64,000 bases of DNA from Myxococcota bacterium (lineage in GTDB: Bacteria; Myxococcota; UBA727; JABDBI01), in contig JAZKCZ010000001.1 of NCBI GenBank assembly GCA_040387835.1, positions 387,444-451,443 of the forward strand, written 5' to 3'. The notes beneath the pieces are model-generated. The model did not search any database. It saw only the letters and a program-made list of their open reading frames with translations, and was not told where the DNA came from. The translations under genes and the position numbers were made by a program. This document shows positions 59,213 through 64,000 of the stretch, one piece after another (the first letter of the stretch is position 1; the number at the start of each line of letters is the position of its first letter).

Positions 59213-60655
59213 TTACCGTTTTTTATTTTTCTTACGGGCTAGCTTTTCTCTCCTTCTTTTATCCTTTCGGTCTGGTGATGGTTTTGGCATCGAAAAACCT
59301 GGGCTTGGTGCCATACTACGCATACCCATCGCAGGATTCAAGCCTGGCATTTTGCCTAAATTGCCCATCATATCTTTCATCATCTGAAACTGTTTCAAAA
59401 GCGCGTCTACCTCTACTTCGGTTCGCCCGGATCCAAGTGCAATCCGCTTTCGGCGGGATTTAAACTTAGCAATGACTTCCGGTTGCTTGCGTTCTCGAGG
59501 GGTCATGGACAGAATCATGGATTCAATCTTGCGCATCTGCCCTTCCCCATCGGCCGCTTTAATTTGAGCGCCCATTTGACCCATCCCAGGCAGCTTTTCC
59601 ATTAGGCCGGCCAATGGTCCCATTTTGCGCAGCATTCGGATTTGATTTAGAAAATCTTGCAGTGAAAATTGGCCTTTGAGCATGCGTTCGGCATCTTTTT
59701 CAGCTTGGACTTTATCTACATGCTCTTCAAAATCCTGCACCAAAGACGCGATATCGCCCATGCCTAGGATCCGACTGGCCAAGCCTTCAGGTCTGAACTC
59801 TTCTAAATTAGCGGCCTTTTCGCCGGTTCCTAAAAACTTAATCGGCTTTTTGGTGATGGCCTTAATGGACAAGGCCGCGCCGCCGCGTGCATCACCGTCC
59901 AACTTGGTGAGAATAAAGCCGTCAATTTCCAGGCGGCGGTTAAATTCAAATGCCGTGGTCACCGAATCTTGACCAATCATGGCATCGACAACCAGCAAGA
60001 TCTGATCCGGCTTCGCCAGATTTTTAATAGATTCAAGCTCACGCATCAACGTGTCATCTATGGCCAAGCGACCTGCGGTATCGAATATGACCAGATCGCA
60101 GCCCAGCTCACGCGCCCTTGCAAAGGCGTTTGCGCATAATTGCGGGGGCGCCAGCGCGGCATCGGCATACACTGGCACACTCATCTCGGCGCCCAAAATC
60201 TCAAGCTGTCTGACAGCGGCGGGCCGATAAATGTCTGCAGCCACCAACAACGGTTTGCGCGATTTCTTTTTAAAATAGGCAGCCAACTTGGCAGTGGTAG
60301 TTGTTTTTCCTGCACCTTGAAGACCAACCATCATGATGCTGCCAATAGGTTTGGACAGCTCCACGCTGGTGCTTTCGGGGCCCATCAAATTTACCAGTTC
60401 ATCTTGGCAAATTTTAATAAAATGCTGAGCGGGGCTGACTTTGCGCTTTTGAAAAGCGGTGGTGACTTCTTTGCCTAGAGACTTCTCTTTCACCGCAGCC
60501 AAAAATTGTTCGATGACATCAATATTGACGTCTGCTTCCAAAAGAGAATCTCGAACTTCACTTAGCGCCGTGTTGATATTACTTTCTGTCAGGACAGCTT
60601 GCCCATTTAGAAAATTTCTGGCATTTCGAAAACCTTTAGATAACGTATCAAGCAT
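59213..60655 (-). CDS. ffh: Signal recognition particle protein Ffh
   Basis: Ffh (480 aa) binds signal sequences of nascent membrane proteins and 4.5S RNA. The N domain (FRNARNFLNGQAVLTESNIN), the G domain with P-loop VGLQGAGKTTTTAKLAAYFK, FDTAGRLAIDDTLMREL and LTKLDGDARGGAALS, and the Met-rich M domain (FQMMKDMMGNLGKMPGLNPA) are present. The tail is strongly basic (ending KLARKKNKKR). ATG at 60655 starts the family N-terminus; a longer frame to 60811 would cross into the divergent HU/IHF gene and is rejected. A metalloprotease and a TPR gene follow. Confidence 0.96.
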   Translation of the reverse strand: MLDTLSKGFRNARNFLNGQAVLTESNINTALSEVRDSLLEADVNIDVIEQFLAAVKEKSLGKEVTTAFQKRKVSPAQHFIKICQDELVNLMGPESTSVELSKPIGSIMMVGLQGAGKTTTTAKLAAYFKKKSRKPLLVAADIYRPAAVRQLEILGAEMSVPVYADAALAPPQLCANAFARARELGCDLVIFDTAGRLAIDDTLMRELESIKNLAKPDQILLVVDAMIGQDSVTTAFEFNRRLEIDGFILTKLDGDARGGAALSIKAITKKPIKFLGTGEKAANLEEFRPEGLASRILGMGDIASLVQDFEEHVDKVQAEKDAERMLKGQFSLQDFLNQIRMLRKMGPLAGLMEKLPGMGQMGAQIKAADGEGQMRKIESMILSMTPRERKQPEVIAKFKSRRKRIALGSGRTEVEVDALLKQFQMMKDMMGNLGKMPGLNPAMGMRSMAPSPGFSMPKPSPDRKDKRRREKLARKKNKKR

Positions 60656-60713
60656 GTTCGCCTTCTTAGCTTGGCGTTTGCTAAAAGCCAAATACCTGTT
60701 GTAGGTTTTAAAG

Positions 60714-60995
60714 ATGCTGAAGAGTGAATTGATCGAACGATTAGGAGATGAATCAAAAGGCATCTCCGGAGAAGACATAGAAACCGTGGTCAAAACTATT
60801 TTTGACACCATGAGTGAAGCTTTATGCCAGCATCACCGTATTGAAATACGAGGTTTCGGATCTTTTTCCGCTAAAAAACGCCGTTCCAGAAACGCACATA
60901 ACCCTAAGACGGGCGTCAAAGTAACGGTGCCAGAAAAATGGGTGCCCTTCTTTGTGCCCGGTAAAGAGCTCCGCGAGCGCGCCAACAATGCCTAG
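60714..60995 (+). CDS. HU/IHF family DNA-bending protein (IHF-like)
   Basis: A 93-aa bacterial DNA-binding protein. It begins MLKSELIERLGDESKGISGE, followed by the beta-arm region IEIRGFGSFSAKKRRSRNAH and the arm tip NPKTGVKVTVPEKWVPFFVP. The length and the RNPKTG-type arm fit IHF-beta or HU. IHF bends DNA at defined sites, HU less specifically; I lean to IHF-beta by the start sequence. It is divergent from ffh (58 bases between), and its stop overlaps the CinA-like gene by 8 bases. Confidence 0.93.
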   Translation: MLKSELIERLGDESKGISGEDIETVVKTIFDTMSEALCQHHRIEIRGFGSFSAKKRRSRNAHNPKTGVKVTVPEKWVPFFVPGKELRERANNA

Positions 60996-61686
60996 GGCTT
61001 CCGCGATTATCATTGGCAATGAGATCTTAAATGGCAAAGTTCAAGACGCCAACACTCAAACCCTTGCGCGGGTGCTCTTTGAGTGCGGCGTTGCCTTAAA
61101 ATGTGTCGAGACCATCCCTGATCATACTGAAACCATCGTGGAGACTGTCAGAAAGCATAGCGCGACTTACGATTTGGTTTTTACTTCAGGCGGTATCGGG
61201 CCCACCCATGATGACATCACCTACGATGGCGTTGCGAAAGCTTTTGGTCAAAATCTCGCCTTGCATGCTGAAACCGTTCGTCGCTACAGAGAGTTTCACG
61301 GCAAAGAGCCCAATGAGGCAAGAAAGCGAATGGCGCTGCTTCCGGAGAACGCCGAAGTTTTTTTCAATGACGGCTTATGGGTGCCTACAGTTTATTTGAG
61401 GCCAGTTTATGTTTTGGCAGGCATCCCTGAATTATTTACCCAAATGCTGGAAGGCATTAGACACCGCTTCACCTATCAAAGTTTTGAACGAGCGCTGATT
61501 TATACTGACCGTTTAGAAGGCGATATTGCAGCTGAACTTGAACAGGTTCAACAGCAGTTTTCAGATGTTGAGATTGGCAGTTATCCTCAAAAACCTGGCT
61601 CTGACCATCGTGTGATGCTGAGCGTTGAAGGCGCAAACGCTGAACATGTTCGACAAGCGGCCGATTTGATCGAGAAGTTTGTTTGA
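60988..61686 (+). CDS. CinA/MoaB-Mog-type molybdopterin-binding domain protein
   Basis: A 232-aa protein with the MPT-binding (MoCF) domain of CinA: ASAIIIGNEILNGKVQDANT, then CVETIPDHTETIVETVRKHS, DLVFTSGGIGPTHDDITYDG and a C-terminal region VYVLAGIPELFTQMLEGIR. CinA has a second deamidase domain (PncC); that is absent here, so this matches the stand-alone CinA-N type, related to ADP-ribose/CoA pyrophosphatases and to FAD synthase modules of eukaryotes. ATG at 60988 overlaps the HU/IHF stop. The stop overlaps the HprK-like gene by 4 bases. Confidence 0.88.
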   Translation: MPRASAIIIGNEILNGKVQDANTQTLARVLFECGVALKCVETIPDHTETIVETVRKHSATYDLVFTSGGIGPTHDDITYDGVAKAFGQNLALHAETVRRYREFHGKEPNEARKRMALLPENAEVFFNDGLWVPTVYLRPVYVLAGIPELFTQMLEGIRHRFTYQSFERALIYTDRLEGDIAAELEQVQQQFSDVEIGSYPQKPGSDHRVMLSVEGANAEHVRQAADLIEKFV

Positions 61687-62477
61687 ATCAATACACCGCG
61701 TTTGGTCTAAAGATTTCCAGCGAAATTACGCTGCCTCCCTTACCATCCTCAGCGTTTGACGCGCCCGACATTTGCATCAGGCAAGGCCCAATTGATAACC
61801 CGACTTTCGCCATTCCTACCATTGGCAAGTTCCTGGTTGCTGGGATTGAGGAAATCATATTCGAACCAATGCCAGCTGCATCGCATAAAGATATAATTCC
61901 GTTTATTTTAGGCTCATGCTTAGGCATTTTGCTGCAAAGGCGTGGCAACTTAGTGTTGCACGGCAATGCCATCACAGCAGGCAATCAATGCGTCATATTC
62001 ATCGGCCCCTCGGGAGCAGGCAAATCGACCCTCGCAGGTGGCTTTTTAAGGCAAGGTTACTCAATTCTGAGCGATGATTTATGCGTCATTACGCCTGAAC
62101 ACCAAGTATTGCCGGGTTATCCGCAAATTAAGCTATGGCGCGACTCTGCGCAAATGCTTGGGTATGACTGCTCAGGTCTAGAGCCTGTCTTTCAAAGGCA
62201 AGATAAGTTCGCGATTCCTATTGCCGATAATTTCACTGGATCGGCAAAGCCCCTCAAGCAAATTTATGTATTGGCGCCTTTTGAGCAAACGCCGTTTAGT
62301 TCACTCAAATCCCTTATCGACAATACTTACAGGCTAACGTTTATTGAAAGCAGCGAAGAACGTGCTAAGCACCTTTTACAATGTCAATCAATCTTAACAA
62401 ATATCCCTCTAAAATCGCTCTCGCATCGAGCTCCCCTAGACGACGTGAACTTTTACAAAGCCTTGGTTTTGAATTAA
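61683..62477 (+). CDS. HPr kinase-like P-loop protein
   Basis: A 264-aa protein with the C-terminal fold of HPr kinase/phosphorylase. The P-loop is GPSGAGKST (residues 108-116) in CVIFIGPSGAGKSTLAGGFL, followed by GYSILSDDLCVI, which supplies the metal-binding acidic residues. LVLHGNAI just before it is also typical. The N-terminal 90 residues are unlike HprK. No HPr or PTS genes are in the window, and proteins of this type also occur as small-molecule or peptide kinases in biosynthetic clusters, so the substrate is open. The TTG start lies in a TTGA overlap. Its last 97 bases overlap maf in a different frame. Confidence 0.75.
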   Translation: MNQYTAFGLKISSEITLPPLPSSAFDAPDICIRQGPIDNPTFAIPTIGKFLVAGIEEIIFEPMPAASHKDIIPFILGSCLGILLQRRGNLVLHGNAITAGNQCVIFIGPSGAGKSTLAGGFLRQGYSILSDDLCVITPEHQVLPGYPQIKLWRDSAQMLGYDCSGLEPVFQRQDKFAIPIADNFTGSAKPLKQIYVLAPFEQTPFSSLKSLIDNTYRLTFIESSEERAKHLLQCQSILTNIPLKSLSHRAPLDDVNFYKALVLN

Positions 62478-62959
62478 CTTTATTGGACCCCAATATTGAC
62501 GAGTCTCAGCGTCCAGATGAAACGCCTGAAAATTTGGTGTTGCGGCTTGCGGTTGAAAAGGCCCAAGCAGTGGCTCACCTCACGGACCTGCCCATCATGG
62601 CTGCCGATACGGTCGTGGTTGTTGAGGGTGTTATCCTGGGCAAGCCGCATGACATCCATCACGCACGTGACATGATTTTGCAGCTGTCTGGCAAGGAGCA
62701 CTTGGTACTGACGGGGTACGCCCTCTCCTACCAAAACCGACTAGTCAATAATCTGGCGCAAACAACAATTACATTCCGAGATTTGTGCGATTACGAAGTA
62801 GATAACTATCTGCAAACAGGCCAATGGGCAGGCAAAGCCGGCGCATGCACCCTACAAGGCGCCAGCGGCCCGTTCGTGAACAACATCAACGGCAGTCTTG
62901 CGAACGTCTTAGGCCTACCCCTAAACGAAGTCCTAGCCGCCCTACAAAAGGTTGCATAA
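62381..62959 (+). CDS. maf: Maf family nucleotide pyrophosphatase
   Basis: Maf (192 aa) hydrolyses non-canonical or modified nucleoside triphosphates. The signature IALASSSPRRRELLQSLGF is at residues 12-30, with ETPENLVLRLAVEKAQAV, IMAADTVVVVEGVILGKPHD and WAGKAGACTLQGASGPFVNN following. The first 97 bases, including the SPRR signature, lie inside the HprK-like gene in another frame, so the overlap is real for at least about 60 bases. Which of the three Maf substrate classes (dTTP/UTP or m7GTP type) it belongs to I did not decide. Confidence 0.93.
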   Translation: MSINLNKYPSKIALASSSPRRRELLQSLGFELTLLDPNIDESQRPDETPENLVLRLAVEKAQAVAHLTDLPIMAADTVVVVEGVILGKPHDIHHARDMILQLSGKEHLVLTGYALSYQNRLVNNLAQTTITFRDLCDYEVDNYLQTGQWAGKAGACTLQGASGPFVNNINGSLANVLGLPLNEVLAALQKVA

Positions 62960-63002
62960 CCCCTCTCCCGAGCCACATTTGCAAACGCAGGTTGAAGATT
63001 TT

Positions 63003-63572
63003 ATGAGTATTTCTATGAAACTTTTTAATTCTTTCGCTTTAAGTTTCCTAATTAGCTCATGCCTCTCTGCTGAAGAGGATTACTGTCTTGCTAGCCCGAG
63101 AGAACGCGCTCAAGTTTTCATCACAGAGCAGTTCAAACTGCAGAACTTTAATAACCCAATGCATCTTGCCTATATCCTTGCTACCGCAGAACATGAAACC
63201 GCCAATTTCACTTCGATGAAGGAAATTGGTGGTGAGAGAAAGAAGTACGCGCCTTGGTACGGGCGTGGTTACCCTCAGCTGACGCATAAGGCGAACTACG
63301 AGAAATATACTAGATTTCTTGGCGTTGATTTAATGACGAATCCGGATCTGATGCTTAGGGAAGACGTTTCGGCGCGCGTTATCGTTCATGGAATGATGTA
63401 TGGCTGGTTCACAGGCGTGAATCTGACTCATTTTATCAATCCCAATCGATGTGACTTTGTTGCGGCTCGCATTACGGTGAATGCTAGAGACCGGGCTGAG
63501 AAAATTGCTGGGGTTGCTCGGAGGTGGGCAAAATGGTTTGGGAACAGGGAAAAGCCCTCTCCCGATTTTTAG
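63003..63572 (+). CDS. Exported GH19-like chitinase/lysozyme
   Basis: A 189-aa exported glycoside hydrolase of the GH19/lysozyme-like type often found as phage endolysins. The N-terminus (KLFNSFALSFLISSCLSAEE) is a signal peptide, with ISSC as a possible lipobox. MHLAYILATAEHETANFTSM carries the catalytic Glu. WYGRGYPQLTHKANYEKYTR is the hallmark block, and DPDLML- and MMYGWFTGVNL-like segments follow. The likely target is peptidoglycan. ATG at 63003 is used, with 63015 as an alternative. No phage genes surround it, so this is probably a host-used cell-wall enzyme or a domesticated lysin. Confidence 0.82.
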   Translation: MSISMKLFNSFALSFLISSCLSAEEDYCLASPRERAQVFITEQFKLQNFNNPMHLAYILATAEHETANFTSMKEIGGERKKYAPWYGRGYPQLTHKANYEKYTRFLGVDLMTNPDLMLREDVSARVIVHGMMYGWFTGVNLTHFINPNRCDFVAARITVNARDRAEKIAGVARRWAKWFGNREKPSPDF

Positions 63573-63573
63573 C

Positions 63574-64000
63574 TTATTTTTTTAGTTTTTGTACAGCCTT
63601 TAGGCCGTCTTCGGTTAGTAGGTAGCGTTTGGTTTTTTTATCTTGCGATACTTGCTTAATATAATGGTTATGGCTGTGTACCATTCTCGAGACGTTAATT
63701 GGGTATAGCTCTACTTCGGCCGCTTGAAAGACTAACGCGCTGACGTCATGCACACTGATGCCATCATAATATGCAGCATCATCTGCGGCTTTAAATGCCC
63801 ATAGGATCCACGCTAGGCTTCGTTTGCCATCAAGTTCTGCTTCTTGATGAAGCAAAGGCAAGTCATGTGGATGCAGGCGGCGGTAGATTTGGTCTGCGCG
63901 CTCTGAATAGATAGGCTCAAAGGATTTAGATATCTTGAGGTTATCTAATTTCTTTTCCGAAGTTTTGGCTTCGGGTAAGGAAGACTTGAACGACTTAAAG
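63574..64000 (-). CDS. Hypothetical protein, C-terminal part (runs off right edge)
   Basis: The minus-strand frame ending at 63574 stays open to the window's last base, giving at least 142 codons without a start that must be used; the real start is outside. The visible part is hydrophilic (FKSFKSSLPEAKTSEKKLDN; RADQIYRRLHPHDLPLLHQE) and has an apparent helical C-terminal domain with WILWAFKAADDAAYYDGISV and SHNHYIKQVSQDKKTKRYLL, then TEDGLKAVQKLKK. The last segment has the beta-wing look of a winged-helix domain. Function unknown. Its stop is 1 base from that of the convergent lysozyme gene. Confidence 0.65.
   Translation of the reverse strand, partial: FKSFKSSLPEAKTSEKKLDNLKISKSFEPIYSERADQIYRRLHPHDLPLLHQEAELDGKRSLAWILWAFKAADDAAYYDGISVHDVSALVFQAAEVELYPINVSRMVHSHNHYIKQVSQDKKTKRYLLTEDGLKAVQKLKK

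Noticed and set aside
59213-60811. Ffh with a 52-residue N-terminal extension
   Set aside because: The extension crosses the divergent HU/IHF gene and the Ffh family starts at MLDTLSKGF (60655).
1-64000. tRNA or rRNA genes and CRISPR arrays
   Set aside because: No cloverleaf-like sequence, conserved rRNA stretch or regularly spaced direct repeats were found in the few intergenic gaps.

Overview
The window reads as chromosomal DNA of a Gram-negative (diderm), probably aerobic bacterium with moderate GC content. Support for a diderm cell comes from lipoprotein signal peptides, outer-membrane beta-barrel proteins ending in aromatic residues, and Tat genes. Two traits resemble the former Deltaproteobacteria (Myxococcota/Bdellovibrionota type): a PrkA-type kinase and the secreted-protein-rich gene content. 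The fused 2-oxoglutarate dehydrogenase E2-E1 is best known from Actinobacteria but also occurs elsewhere. I cannot place the organism more precisely from sequence alone.

Layout. 1-4010 (minus): a classical translation operon infC-rpmI-rplT-pheS-pheT; infC appears to start at an AUC codon and PheT lacks the usual N-terminal tRNA-binding (B2) insertion. 4084-9458 (plus): a SCO1-like copper protein, then eight exported proteins of unknown function (beta-barrel, lipoprotein, two paralogous TWxERK proteins, Cys-rich membrane protein, TPR protein, two small helical proteins). 9468-17860: asnS and a metallo-beta-lactamase hydrolase, then a long plus-strand run of nucleotide salvage (tdk, UPRT-like, hpt), a degenerate GGDEF protein, DJ-1, aldo/keto reductase, truA and tatAB-like/tatC, with a convergent receiver-only response regulator. 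17923-21883: complete pstSCAB-phoU. 21884-22233: gene-free stretch of palindromic repeats. 22234-29611: TraB/GumN-like lipoprotein, coiled-coil protein, thiolase with a membrane partner, and the tRNA-modification operon mnmG-mnmE-yciO. 29683-32469: beta-barrel protein plus PrkA. 32466-36908: likely accessory island (unknown coiled-coil protein, KfrA-like protein, tyrosine recombinase whose N-terminus is formed from a dispersed palindromic repeat). 36897-41150: barrel-like protein and the fused E2-E1 oxoglutarate dehydrogenase.

41232-55503 is a glycoconjugate cluster: a YfhO-like and a second multi-pass glycosyltransferase, WecE-like sugar aminotransferase, IolB-like cupin, SDR, ATP-grasp ligase, polyprenyl-phosphate-type GT2, a GH57-like enzyme split over two genes, RmlB, methyltransferase, RmlA, an SMR-like four-helix protein and an EamA transporter. 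Together the set parallels the Arn (aminoarabinose) logic: make a nucleotide 4-amino-sugar, load it on a lipid carrier, flip it, and transfer it outside. Here dTDP-4-amino-4,6-dideoxyhexose would be the sugar and an ATP-grasp ligase could acylate it. I consider this the best candidate for an undescribed system.

55442-64000: ffh with a 7-TM metalloprotease and a TPR protein, then divergently an HU/IHF protein, a CinA-like protein, an HPr-kinase-like P-loop protein overlapping maf by 97 bases, an exported GH19-like lysozyme, and a gene running off the right edge.
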